The translations under genes were made by a program, and so were the position numbers. The notes below the pieces were generated by a model. It made no database searches. It had not been told where the DNA came from and saw only the letters and a program-made list of their open reading frames with translations. From positions 78,729 through 142,728 of the forward strand of contig BSYQ01000018.1 of assembly GCA_030272585.1 (NCBI GenBank): a stretch of 64,000 nt of DNA, in the 5' to 3' direction. How positions within the stretch are numbered: the stretch's first letter is position 1; every line of letters begins with the position of its first letter. This stretch comes from Bryopsis sp. KO-2023. Lineage: Eukaryota > Chlorophyta > Ulvophyceae > Bryopsidales > Bryopsidaceae. Positions 1 to 10,953 of the stretch are shown one piece after another.

Positions 1-3000
1 TTTTGCAAGGGGGAGCAGAAAAAATGAAAAAACTGAACATCCACGTATCCATATGTTTTTTTTCAAAATGCAAATATGTATGGAAGCTTCCAAAAAAAAA
101 CTATTGGGGAACCAAGAAAAAAATACAGCGAAAAGAATGGAGGTGGGGTTCTCTCTCTTTTTTTTTGTTTTGTTTACTCCACAACTTTTTCTTTTTTCTC
201 GTTCATGGGTTGATTATTTGTGGTGCCTAATTTAGAACAATATATATTCGTTTCGAAAAAAAGTCGATAGGTTGCTGCTTGACGTATCTAAAAATAGATC
301 CTCTTCTATGTCAATAATGGGGTACCTCATCCACTGTCATGAAAAAAAGATTTGTTTCTTTTTCTTACTCCTCTTTTTTTTTGGGGGGGGGGGTTGGTCG
401 ACAAATACGGTGCAATGTTTGAACATCTTTGGGGGTGGAACTTTCTCTTTTTTTTTTCCTTTTCGAAAGGTATTTGTTTTCCACACCACTGAATCGAAAA
501 AAAAAAAAAAGCTTTGGAATTTGGAAGAGGATGCTTTTCAGATGGGATAGTTCGGTTTGTGTTTGTTTTTTTCTTTTTTCTTTTTTTTTTGTTGATATTC
601 GAGTTTTCTTCACAAGAACGCAACGGAACTGGAAGGTGGAGGAAAAGGAAAGATTGAAAAAAGAAAAAAAAAGATTCTTATGAAGAAATTTCTTCTGGGG
701 TAGAAGAAAAGGAGTTTTTGTGGGTGTTGTTTTCTTTTTTCTTTTCTTTTTTCTTTTTTTTTTCATTTTTCCTTCTTTTTCACTTAGAAATCCCGGGTAT
801 TGAATATATGATATTGATGTGTTGGGTTTTCCCAGGCCATTCAAAAAAAAAGAAGGGACAGCAGAAAGGTTTTAAAATATATATATATATACATTAATAT
901 ATATTTATACATATACTTTGCATGAAACAATCAAAAAAATACTATTTAAATCCCTCGCGGTGACAACTAGATGAAATCTAAGGGTTTTTTTTCCTTTAAT
1001 TTTTTGAAAAAAGGGTGGGTTATTGTCTCTCTTTTTTTTTTTCAAAACGAGGGGAGGGGATGAAAGAAAGTATTTGAAGGCTGAAAGCGAGGGGGCGTTT
1101 TCTTTGGAGAGGGGGGGTGCAACTGCCAAAAGAAAAAAACGGACCATATGAGAAAGAAAACCAAGAGAGAAACACTCTGTAGAATTTTGAGAAAAAAAAT
1201 TGGGGCCTCGTGGTTGGATTACCTGTTTTTTTTTTCTCTTTTTTTTTTCCCTCGAATATATTCCGATGTCTAGTAGAAGAGGCAATTTTTGCTGCTGCTT
1301 TTTGTTCAGGAAAGATTGATGTTTTTTTTCAAAAGATATGTTGGACTGACAGGGAGAAATCATTTTGTTTTCTTTGGGGGGTTTGAGGGGGAGGGGGGGT
1401 ATTTTTCTCTTCTTTCGGCTTTTTTTGTATTGGTTTCAATGTTGTTTGTGAGGGCGGGGAAGATATGGGGGTTGCATTTTCTGTCTGGGGGGGGGGAAAC
1501 AGTGTGTGTTTAACCACTTTGGGGAGTTTTTTTTTTTTGAAAGGGCTCTTGGGGGGGGGAAATATATTAATGTTTTATATATATGAGGATATATAATACA
1601 TAACTATGTGAACTACGATGTGAAGAAGAACTTCTTGAATTGGGGTGGGGAGGGAAAAAAAAAAAAGAACAAAACATGAAATCTCTCTATATATATATAT
1701 ATGTGTATGTTGGGGTGGGGTATGTTGAAATAGGAAAGAGAAAAAAAATGAATGGGAGGGAAGAGGGGAAAAAAGGGAAAAAAAAAGAACAGGAGGAAAG
1801 GGGGGAGCAAAAAAAAGAAAGGGAAAAAAACAAACAGGAGGGAAAGCGGGCGGAAAAAAAGGGAAAAAAAAAAAAAAAAGGAATGAAGAGAACTTTGGGA
1901 TGAGGATCAGCTGCAATGAATGATTGGAAGAAGAAGAAAAGAAAAAAAAAGTGTATGTATACGAATCTTGAAAGCATTTCGTTGTGTTTGTTTTTCCCTT
2001 CTTTTTTTTTTTTAATGGGAATGGGTTTTCCCCCCTTTTTTTTTCTTTTTTTTTTCCATTCTTCATTCAGGAATTTGGGATGAGCTGATTTTGATAGGAT
2101 GGTTTCTTTTTTTATTGTTTTGTTTTTTAGTTGCCCTTTTTTTTATCGTTTTTTTTTTTTTTTTAGTTTCAAAATATTGTTTTTCTGTGACGGACGATTC
2201 TATATATTCCTCCGTTTGGTTCCTCCTCTGTGAAACAAAATAAATTAAAAAAAAGAAGTGGATCATCCAATTTTTTTTATCTTTCGATATTTGATTCTCA
2301 AGTCCGACAATTTAAAAAAAAAAAAAGAGAATCTGTCGAAACATGGAGGGGAGGGTTCGAAAAAAAAATACACGATGTCGTATTTCAAAAAAGAAAAAAA
2401 AAATTGAAATAATTGGAAACATGTTGTCAGAACAGAAATTTGACACACAGAGAGAGAAAAAAATTGAAAAAAAAAGGGGGGTTAAGGAGTGGAACTTGTC
2501 TATTTTGATCGTTTTTTTTTTTTTTTGAGGAAATTGAACCAAGGCTACATATGTATGTGTAAGGGAGGGGCCGAAGAAGATAATCGGGAAAAGAGCCTGT
2601 ATATATAAGTGTGTTTCTTTTGGAACTCCTGTTTCCATTTGAAAAAGAATGTGCGAAATCTGTAGGGCAGGTTACCTTTTTTTTTCGCTTTTTTTCGTAA
2701 TCTCTTACGTTAAATCGTTTTCACGAACAAAATGGAGGAAGTTTTTTTTTTTTTAATTTCTCAAGACACGATGGGGGAATCAGGGGTTGCCTCGAAAAGA
2801 GCAAAAGATTTTTTTTTCAATCCAAAAAAAAAAAGAGTTTTCTCTCGAGATTTTTCTTTTTTTTTTTGTGTTTCTAGTGTTTGGGACGGATTTTCTTTTT
2901 CGCAAAGAAAATGTTCTCAAGAAAAAAACGACAAAAGAATTTCTTTGTTCTGAGAAGGGGGTTGTACGAGGGACCGTTTTTTTTTTTTTGTGATTTTTTT

Positions 3001-5552
3001 TACGAACAGAAAGAGAATTTCAAAAAATCGTGCCGAGTGTGTTCACAGTTTTGACTGCACAATGTCAAATTCCTTTTCTGAAAAAAAGCAGTAGTTCAAA
3101 TCCCCCCCCCCTTTTTTCCCCAAACCGCTTGAATATTTTTGATATCATTTTTCCAGCTAATTTTAAGAGCCAAATATGAATCCCCGCGAGGAAATCAAGA
3201 AAAAACAAATGGATATCAAAATGACACGCTAAAAAAAAAAAAAAAACATTTTGCACGAATTACTTAGCTTTTTCTTTTAGACTTCAGTGTACCAAATTAT
3301 CTCTAGGTCTTTTTTTTTGGTAACTTTTTTTTCTGCGTAGTTCATCGAATCGATTGCACTATTTTTTTTTGCCTGTTTTTTTCATCTCAACATAGGCCTG
3401 ACTGATCATAGGTCAAGAGTGGAGACCTCCATAGGGTTTCTTTTTTCGTTTTTTGTTTCCACGACATAGAATTGTTGGGGGGGCCTCCGTAGTTTTTTTT
3501 TTTTTTTTCATGACTGAAACAATGGTGCTGGGGTTTTGTTTAAAAAAATATAAAAATAAAAATAGGAAATAGGCCCTCGAAAGTTTTTTTTCCCCCCAAG
3601 AAGAGGTTGTAGAATCAATGGTCAGCCATCTGATGATGGTTCCCATCAAAAATTCAGAAAAAAATTCTTTCAAGAAAATTCACATGACTTGAAGGTATTT
3701 TGACGGGTAGAGACAAGAAAGAAAAAAGAACTCGTCGAAACGACCCTCACCCCAGAAAAACATGCAAAAAAAAGAAAGAAAAAAAAAGAAAAATAGTGGA
3801 AATTTCGGAGGGAAGAAGTGGAATCTTAGGTATTCTAAGACGTTTCTTTACACTTTTTTTTTTATAAGAGGGGAGCGGCAGGGTAGGGTCCATTAATGCT
3901 GGGCAAAAAAAAAGGAAAAGGAAAAAAAAATATATATATATATATCTTTCAGCGGAAAAAGTGAAGTTTGAAAAATAGTTTTCAGAGGGAGGGAAAGGAA
4001 GGGGGGGGGGGGTTGCCCTATTTTTTAGATTGGTTTTAAACCCGATTTCGAATCCTGGCAGTTTACAGAAGGGAGGGTGCTTTCCCTGAACATAAATTAG
4101 TATTAATACATTGCAGCCAATGATTAGAGGAAAAGGACCCTTGAATTTATGGCACTATTTTTCCCTGAATTAAAGTTATTTACTTTTCAGTTAGGCAGTG
4201 ATTAAACTGTTGGAATTACTTCAATAGCACTTGTTCATATGGGGAACCCATAAGAGACGTTCCGAAAAAAAAACAAAGAAAAAAAAACTTATGTGTACAT
4301 AAGAAAAAAAAAAAGTATTCAAAACGTATGCAAAACAAGAAGAGGAAAAAACAACCTATTCAAAACATATGTACATGCAAGGTGGTGATTTGCACTAGAT
4401 CAAGACAAAAGGAGTGGAAAAAAAAAGAAATCACCGAAAAATACAAAAAAGTACAAAAAAAAGTAAACTGCCAATAAATTGCAGAGATTGAAATTTAGAG
4501 ATCGTAGTTATCTTGGTTTGTTATGTTGCTTTAGTAGATGCACTATTTTTAGAACACTTCGAAAAAGTTGGGTGGGTGGACCACCATCAAAAGTCTCCAG
4601 CCGTGTCGAGAATTGGTGGGAAAATGGGGCGGGGTTTTCCAATAGGAAAAAAAAAAGAAAATGTTTGATTTTTGTGTTGTGCTAAATTTGGGAGGTCAGC
4701 AGCGTATTATTATTATTGTTGTTGTTTTCCAGTAGTAGTGAGGGATTCGAAGCGGGTAGTGGTAGGTTTTCAGAGTGTTTTCAATCCAGTCAGTCTCTGG
4801 CTGTTTTTTTTCTTTTTGAAATAAGAGAGATTGGGATTTGTTCCTTTCTTCTGTGTAATATTTTTCTGTTTTTTTTTCCAATTGTTGTTGGCCCCGTTCA
4901 AATTTGACTGTTGAAAAAGCATCAAGATCTTTTTCATCAAAACAAAAGAGAGTGTGTCATGCTCATTTATTCATTCATATTAGGAAAATTGTGTTTCTTT
5001 GTTAAAAATAAAAACACCTTTTCTTTACCTGGGCTGCTCCATATCGAATCTTGGAGCACTGGGTAGGACACACTTGGTGGAGCAGGGAAAAAAAAGAAAA
5101 AGATATTTATGAAAGCAAATATTTGATCCATGAGCAGAGTGACAAAATGAGTTTTTCATCGCATGCTTATCATCAATGCATTGCACCCCTTCATCTCCAA
5201 TCCCAAGTCAATTTGCTGAAGCCCTCATGAACTCTGATTTCCATCCTCATTTGCCAAACTCTGACAAACATAAATTACATTGTGGAGGAGAAAAACAAAC
5301 TCTTACACTCCATTCGCTTTTTTTAAAGGCACAAACAAGGAGTGACATTTTGGAAAAAATGGGGGGAAGGCATCCACACTTTATAATGCAAAGGAATGAA
5401 AATCCAAGGCTAAGAATGGTGAAAAATCGGAAATCGAGGCTTCCATTGGCGGAAGTCGCACTGTACATTTCAACATCAGAAAGAAAAAAAAAAAATCTAC
5501 TCCAGCCAAAGAAAAAACCCCACCATGGGAACAGACTCCAAAGTTGAACACT
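1..5552. other. homopolymer-rich region without recognisable genes
   Basis: About 5.5 kb of AT-rich DNA packed with A and T runs of 8-18 nt and, on the plus strand, several G runs (for example near 381, 1380, 1490, 4000). Open frames here are low-complexity Lys/Phe/Ser strings created by the homopolymers. One open frame starting with ATG at 5176 (123 codons) lies next to the YR element but has no recognisable domain, signal peptide or splice context. I see no gene, RNA gene or mobile element that can be supported. Confidence 0.6.
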
Positions 5553-5949
5553 CCATTAAATCACTTAGTTTGCTTCTTTTCCTTTCCCGAAACCCAATAA
5601 TAATTTGAATGCCTTACACTTGCTTTGATCGTTCGTTCAAACATATCACAAAATCTGTCCCAATAATACTCTAATAATACTTAATACCTAACAAGAGAAA
5701 CAAACTAAGGGGATCCAAATCTGGGTGGGTGGGAGAAAACGAGATGAAACTACAGCTCCCAACTGTGAATAAATACTAACTGCTGCTCAAAAGCACACTG
5801 CCAGCCTATCACATCTTGGAACTAGTCTTTTCCCACCCTGGAGCCGAGACTCACTCGTTATTTAATCTCCTCTACTTAATGTAACGTCCCATTAAATCAC
5901 TTAGTTTGCTTCTTTTCCTTTCCCGAAACCCAATAATAATTTGAATGCC
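5553..5949 (-). repeat. 3' terminal repeats of YR element (B1-A2-B2)
   Basis: Contains B1 (5889-5949) and B2 (5553-5613), 61-bp direct copies at a spacing of 336 bp, and A2 (5734-5891), a direct copy of 37513-37670. B1 and A2 overlap by three bases. Between A2 and B2 lie 120 bp with no counterpart elsewhere in the window. In this group such repeats are thought to allow a circular intermediate to be resolved by the recombinase. Confidence 0.8.
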
Positions 5950-5964
5950 ATATGTCCCACTAAC

Positions 5965-7130
5965 TCAAACCAGCCAAGAGAAAATAGCCGAATCCAATGG
6001 ATGAAAAATTTGAGAAAGCTTCAAATACTTATGAATTGATTTTGAACCCACAGCCCAACCTCCCCAATCTCGAATGCGATCCAGAGGAACCTTTGCCGAA
6101 AACATGGCAGTACATCCTCCCCTACGAAACGTATGTGTGCCCAAAAAATCCCCTGATTGTAAAACCCCAGCGGAACGCAATGCTGGTAACAAACGCAACA
6201 GCGCTAAGCGCATACTGCTCGGAGAAGGCACACTTTCGGAAGGCAACTGCCAAAAATAATTGCTCCTTTGCATCGATACCTCTTGAAAAGCCTCACAGCA
6301 TAATCGATTAAATTCCTGTAAGAGACTGGGAAGCTGGGGTAATCCTTTCGAAAAAAATTTTCGCTGGCGTCGAAGCTCTTGACGGTTCTTGCCTTTGGCG
6401 CGATACTCCACAAACGACACACTGACTTCCTCCACCGACCATGATAAATCGCCAACCTGGATGTTGGCGTAGGTATCTGCTCGCGAAAAAAATATGAACG
6501 CGATAACAGCCGCCAGTCCGTCACGCATTGCGCGTAAATCCCAACCCCCCACTGATTCATGGAGCCAACCCACCGCTTGAGAAGGAAACGGTGTATGCTC
6601 CGGCGTTGGTGGGTCAGACTTCGCGCTCTGCAGTTCCCAACTGGATATAACCCTTGACGTCAACTCATCCTTGGCAGCATAATGTGTCTCCCCAAACCAC
6701 GCGTGAGCGGTAGTAATCGCAGCCAGATATTGCGGTGCTGAAACTGCCGATATTTCTGAAGTCCTGCGCAGGTGGAGAAGGTACTGATACACTAACTCCC
6801 TTGAAGCCGGAATGGGGCTCTGTTGCCGCTCCACTGCAAATTTCCAAAATTTTCCGAATTTGGACCAAATTGTCTTGCGACCCATAATAGCATTGCTGGA
6901 CCACAACTGCTCGAGCAGCTCCATTCGCTCCTCTGCTGAGAACTCTTTAAAACGCGTCGCAACCGCGCTTCCAACACTCAAAAGGGTGTCCCACTGTAAA
7001 TTTGCAGGTGGCTTACCCAACTCTGCATGCAATTTAGCAATTAGTGCTTTATCAAAAAACACTCCATCGGCCACCTTGGTATAAACGGCTGCGTCCCTTT
7101 CAGAAACGTCGACGAATCCATCGGGAGGAG
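5965..7130 (-). CDS. tyrosine recombinase of YR retrotransposon
   Basis: Integrates the element's circular DNA by site-specific recombination. The last ~390 codons of a frame that is open from 8058 form a phage-integrase-type recombinase. A helical core-binding part comes first, then the catalytic part with an Arg box (FFSRADTY), the H-x-x-R box (HTFRRGG, about 6118-6138), a Trp-containing segment (DWGGWA) and the nucleophilic Tyr in IHKYLKL (about 6019-6034). So the R-H-R-Y set looks complete. The domain has no upstream ATG in frame before 6924, which would cut into the core-binding part. Expression may therefore depend on frameshifting from the overlapping RT frame, which ends at 7041. The open frame between 7130 and 8058 shadows the RNase H region. 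The frame is intact. Confidence 0.85.
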
Positions 7131-9074
7131 AACGCGCTTCGTTGCCATCATGCACAGATCCCTGTACCAATGTTTCGCTTCCCAACGCGGAACCACCAGT
7201 AATGCCTCGATCGGTTTCACCTCCTTGATCAGTTGGACTAATTGAGGGACCAGGCCGAAGGGAGGGAAGCAATAATTTTTCTCCAAACTCCAAGCTTGAT
7301 GGGTTTGCCTCAGCGCGTCGATATTCTCCGCTTGAGGGTCGGCCGAAATTGCATTGAATCGGGGTAACTGTGAATTGTGCAGAGCCGCGAATCTGTCCAC
7401 AGTTGGACGAAATCGGCACTCCTGGCACAGCCATCGAAAAATTGCCGGATTGAGAGCGATATCCCCCGCCTCGACCATCCTTGATAACTGATCGGCTCTG
7501 TAATTCTCCAAAGTTCCCCACCACTTCATCTTCCACTCGATATGCTTGGCTTCGCACACCTCCAAAATCTGCCCCAGAACCGCTCTCAGCCTCGGAATAT
7601 TGGTATACACGCCTCGAAGTATGTGGTAACAAACTTGGGAGTCCGTCACAATCTCCAAGCGTTGGTCCTTTACCACTTCCTTGAAGGCCAGTAGTCCCAA
7701 CAAAATCGCCTTGAGTTCCTTGAAGTTGATGGAACGTGGACGATCTTCGAGAGTCCACAATCCCTTGGCGATCAGATAGTTTGGTTCCTTGGAAGGGCGT
7801 GTCTTGGAAAGGGTGCTGGGCGACCCCAAAGCCACCCCCCAGCCCACCTCTGACGCGTCCGACTCCATGCGTATCGATGGAACCCACTCCATGGCCCGAC
7901 CGTGCCAATGTTGCGGGATTTGCTGCCACCAAACAATTTGTTTGATGGCTTTCAAAGGGATTCGCACCCAACTGGTCCATTTCCTTTTTCCTTTCAAACT
8001 GAGAAAAAGTTCCCCTAGGAAAAAGCGCGCCGTGGGAATCGCGGCTAGAACTGAGCAAGCTTTCCCGACAAAACTCGCCACTAAGCGCGCTGGCGCCGAA
8101 CCCTTGTTGTCGCGAATCACCTTGAGAAGTTTCCCCGCTTTCTCGAATAACTGGGTTTCAACGTGCGAAGGCACCAAAATTAACCCCCTGTCCAAATCCA
8201 ATTGCAGACCGAGGTGCATCACCTGACGCTGCGGCGCAAAACAACTCTTCTCTTCGCGTATGGTGATCCCCAAAGCTTCCACCACGTCCCTCACCTGAGA
8301 ACCCCATTCCTTCGAAGCATTCGGATGTCCTCCTAGGATGTCGTCCAGATAAAACAGAAGACTTCCCGAACTCCCCTGGTGCCAATACCTTGCTAACGCT
8401 GGGGTTGAAGGGCAAGGCACACTGTGGGGATTTCTCAGAAAGCGAGCAATCGGCTTGGTAAACCGACTGAAAATCCTTGGACTGGATGTCCATCCGAACG
8501 GGAGGGAGGGAACTTTGTAAACCTTGTCCTCCACTCGAATGCAAAAATGACGACGGTCCTCCTTGTGAATCGAAACGTGGTGGAACGCCTCGGCGATATC
8601 GAAGGCTATTAAACCCGAACTGTCCCGGATCCAGGGAACCGCTTCCTTGAGTCGTTCGTATCTCATCGACCGCTTGACCGTATGTTCGTTCACATGGCGG
8701 AGATCGATCACGAGACGAAACGAAGTAATCCTCCCCTCGCGGTACTTCGGAATCAAAAACCCGCGAGAAATGAAGCGGGCGCAACGCGCTGGCCTCAAGC
8801 CGCCCGTCTCTAGGTACTTCGGTAATAGCTCCTTCCATGCTACGCGCTCCTCCTGAGTTTTCAATATCGTGGAACCCAAATCGAAGGGCTCCAACGGCTT
8901 TTTCCATTCGATCCTCACCCCCTGCGCTATCCACTTTAGCACATTTTTGTCTGCTCCGATCTCCTTCCACTGAGCCAGCTGACGGCGGACTCGAACATAA
9001 TGAGGAGGCTTCTGAATACCAAATTTCGTCCTCAGCCGTGCTTCCTCGCGCTGTGCCCAAGCCCACTGCGCCAT
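7041..9074 (-). CDS. reverse transcriptase-RNase H of YR retrotransposon
   Basis: ATG at 9074, 677 aa, intact. The reverse transcriptase copies element RNA; its active-site box reads YLDDILGG and is preceded by the palm Asp region (SGLIAFDIAEAFHH) and LPFGWTSSPRIF. The RNase H domain follows, with acidic residues in MESDASEVGWG, INFKELKAIL, IVTDSQV and NYRADQLSR. Downstream of RNase H lies a segment with VDRFAA and CFPPFGLVPQL, which recalls the region after RNase H in DIRS-superfamily elements; I do not see a clear methyltransferase signature. The frame starts 12 nt after the gag-like stop and its 3' end overlaps the recombinase frame. Family level is secure; the exact clade would need a tree. 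Confidence 0.9.
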   Translation of the reverse strand: MAQWAWAQREEARLRTKFGIQKPPHYVRVRRQLAQWKEIGADKNVLKWIAQGVRIEWKKPLEPFDLGSTILKTQEERVAWKELLPKYLETGGLRPARCARFISRGFLIPKYREGRITSFRLVIDLRHVNEHTVKRSMRYERLKEAVPWIRDSSGLIAFDIAEAFHHVSIHKEDRRHFCIRVEDKVYKVPSLPFGWTSSPRIFSRFTKPIARFLRNPHSVPCPSTPALARYWHQGSSGSLLFYLDDILGGHPNASKEWGSQVRDVVEALGITIREEKSCFAPQRQVMHLGLQLDLDRGLILVPSHVETQLFEKAGKLLKVIRDNKGSAPARLVASFVGKACSVLAAIPTARFFLGELFLSLKGKRKWTSWVRIPLKAIKQIVWWQQIPQHWHGRAMEWVPSIRMESDASEVGWGVALGSPSTLSKTRPSKEPNYLIAKGLWTLEDRPRSINFKELKAILLGLLAFKEVVKDQRLEIVTDSQVCYHILRGVYTNIPRLRAVLGQILEVCEAKHIEWKMKWWGTLENYRADQLSRMVEAGDIALNPAIFRWLCQECRFRPTVDRFAALHNSQLPRFNAISADPQAENIDALRQTHQAWSLEKNYCFPPFGLVPQLVQLIKEVKPIEALLVVPRWEAKHWYRDLCMMATKRVLLPMDSSTFLKGTQPFIPRWPMECFLIKH

Positions 9075-9085
9075 CCGACACTGCG

Positions 9086-9333
9086 TTAGGCTTCGTCGGT
9101 TGCAGGGGGTGGTTTTGCTGGATCACGTCCCTTCTTTCCGCCACGGGACTTTCTTCGTCCTCCCTGCTTCTGTCCGTCTTGGGCTGCCTTTCGGATACTC
9201 TCTTTTTCGGTCCTGGAGCGCAACCCTTCATAAAACGTACGAACCACAGGAGGCAACAATTCCTGGGTAGAACCCCACAAATGAATAGCGGTTTGCAAAC
9301 CGCTTGCAGCAGGTTGACCGTTCTGGTCGAATT
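9086..9333 (-). pseudogene. gag-like ORF of YR element, 3' part
   Basis: Second half of the gag-like frame, broken by the gypsy element inserted after 9333. The frame is open across the TSD and ends at 9086, 12 nt before the RT start. The C-terminal part is very basic (GGRRKSRGGKKGRD), suitable for binding nucleic acid. No CCHC knuckle is present, which is common in YR retroelement gag-like proteins. The other half is at 36989-37423. Confidence 0.75.
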
Positions 9334-9683
9334 TGTAGTGAATCGCCTGATTCAGAGCCTGCTGGGCCCTGAATCAGGAGATCTGACTGTAGGTTGGCGA
9401 GCTGGCAGCTCAGCAGGTGTCCCTGCTGAACTGGCAGCTCAGAACATTCTGTGATCTGACCTGATACAGTGATGGGTTCACTGTGTCAGCTCAGTAGTTG
9501 TCTGATCAGGGGATCAGGTCTTGTCAGAGGTGCTGCAGCAGGGTATTTGGGCAGCGCCTCTAGGGTATTGATACACTTGGTTTTAACCTAGCTTTTAACC
9601 TTGTTTGGAGTGCTTTGCACCTTGGTCTCCCTTTGTTTCACCTTCAGCTTGGCTGGCAGACTTGCAGAGTCGCAGCCGTTGCA
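9334..9683 (+). repeat. 5' LTR of gypsy element G1
   Basis: 350 bp, TG...CA ends, same sequence by eye as 36639-36988. Followed directly by the PBS. It should hold promoter and polyadenylation signals; none was identified with confidence. Confidence 0.92.
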
Positions 9684-10121
9684 TTGGTTTCGGAGCATTC
9701 TTGTGGCAAGATCACAAGTGATCTTGGGAGAAGCAGAGAGTTCTGGTGAAGCAGCAGGCGCAGAGTTTTTAGGCGCAAGGTTTTTACAGAATCGATCAGG
9801 GCGCAGGGTAGCGCAGAGTGCAGGCATAGTTGGCGCAGTTTTCGCACAGTTTTGTGTAGGCGCAGTGCTGCACAGAGGTCGTTTTGTACGCAAGGTTTTA
9901 GTAGAGTTTGCAGGCGTTGCCTAGCACAGAACGTTGTCAGGCGCAGGTTTTGCGCAGCAGTAAGGGGCACAGTTCAGTGCGGGCACAGACGCAGATTTGC
10001 GCAGCCTTGAGTGGTAGAGTTTTGCAGGCGCAGGTTTTGCGCAGCAGCAAGGGGGCACAGACGCAGATTTGCGCGGCCTGAAGTGTTAGAGTTTGCGTAG
10101 CGAAACTAGGGTTGGCAGTTG
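9684..10121 (+). other. primer-binding site and leader of G1
   Basis: 9684-9696 reads TTGGTTTCGGAGC, complementary to a tRNA 3' end GCTCCGAAACCA, and lies directly after the LTR. The rest is a non-coding leader with GCGCAG-rich repeats, including two imperfect ~80-bp tandem copies between about 9935 and 10095. The same 13-nt site occurs inverted next to the LTRs of the two minus-strand elements at 31716 and 23153. Confidence 0.8.
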
Positions 10122-10442
10122 ATGAGCAGTGTGGGCTCAGGTTTTACAGTTGTTAGTTCCGACGAAGAGGAAGTGTCGTCTGACGGGTTTCCTAGTGAGA
10201 ACCAGCCAGATCAGACTCGGACTTTACCTGCCTTTGTTTTCAGAGCAGGACCTATCAGGGAAAACAGGGTGCAGGAACCACTGAGTCAGGTGGAGGAGAG
10301 TTCAGTTTTGGCTCCCTCGCACGATCATTATTGGGTGTTTCGGCAGGGTACTTGGATATACTCTGTTACTTGTAGGAATCCGAACTGTCTTCTGTTGTTA
10401 GAGTGGCTTGAGAAGGAAAGGATCAGAACTAGCAACCTGTAA
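10122..10442 (+). CDS. accessory ORF A of G1 (HxH...Cx4C protein)
   Basis: ATG at 10122, 106 aa, between the leader and gag, where most Ty3/gypsy elements have no gene. The N-terminus is acidic and Ser-rich (VVSSDEEEVSSDG). The C-terminal half holds H-x-H, then Arg, Gly and Ile, then C-x4-C (TCRNPNC). The same pattern with identical spacing occurs in the next ORF, so the two look like diverged duplicates. Four potential metal ligands suggest a small zinc-binding fold, which is inference. I do not recognise the family. The stop is 28 nt before the ATG of the next ORF, which is in another frame. Confidence 0.6.
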   Translation: MSSVGSGFTVVSSDEEEVSSDGFPSENQPDQTRTLPAFVFRAGPIRENRVQEPLSQVEESSVLAPSHDHYWVFRQGTWIYSVTCRNPNCLLLLEWLEKERIRTSNL

Positions 10443-10470
10443 AAAGAGATCTTCTGACTCTGGTTGTTGT

Positions 10471-10953
10471 ATGAGTTTTGGTAGACCTGTAGCAGTAAGG
10501 AGTAGTGAAAGTGAGGCAGAAACAGACGAGGAAACTGTGATTCAGGGTGAGGCAGAGTTTCAGGGAAACCTGCCACCTGATCTGTTTACTTTCGTAGGGG
10601 ACTGGGTTCCAGCTCCTTACAGGTTACCCAGACCGGTGCAGGTTCTGGGTCCAGTGAGACACCCGTTGGCAGTGGTGCCACCACCTCCTCTCAGAGCGCC
10701 TCCTCACGGCCACAGAAAGGCAGAACGCAGTGGTAACGTTATCAGATACTACGACTGTTCTGATCCTCAGTGTCCTATCTACAGATTGCAGAGGGCAACG
10801 CAGGAGAGGCGTGAGCAGAACGAGCAGAGGCGTGAGCAGAACGAGCTGAGACGCAGAAGGAATGTCAGGCGGGGAGGAGCAGATGGGGGTACCAGCCCCA
10901 GATCCTTTCGATCTGCAGGCAATGAGGCAGATGATAACAGATCTGCAGAATGA
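10471..10953 (+). CDS. accessory ORF B of G1 (HxH...Cx4C protein)
   Basis: ATG at 10471, 160 aa. Acidic Ser/Glu-rich start (VRSSESEAETDEETV), Pro-rich middle, then H-x-H...R-x-G-x2-I...C-x4-C (DCSDPQC) with the same 18-residue H-to-C spacing as ORF A. It ends in a charged helix with repeated ERREQNE and an Arg-rich tail. It overlaps the start of gag by 92 nt in a different frame, so it may be translated from the same RNA by reinitiation or leaky scanning. No known domain is recognised; a nucleic-acid or partner-binding role is only a guess. Confidence 0.6.
   Translation: MSFGRPVAVRSSESEAETDEETVIQGEAEFQGNLPPDLFTFVGDWVPAPYRLPRPVQVLGPVRHPLAVVPPPPLRAPPHGHRKAERSGNVIRYYDCSDPQCPIYRLQRATQERREQNEQRREQNELRRRRNVRRGGADGGTSPRSFRSAGNEADDNRSAE

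Noticed and set aside
5176-5547. 123-codon ORF with ATG
   Set aside because: No domain, signal peptide or splice support; sits in low-complexity DNA beside the YR element.
8158-9231. Minus-strand 357-codon frame in the YR element
   Set aside because: Shadow of the RT frame in another phase, without RT motifs.
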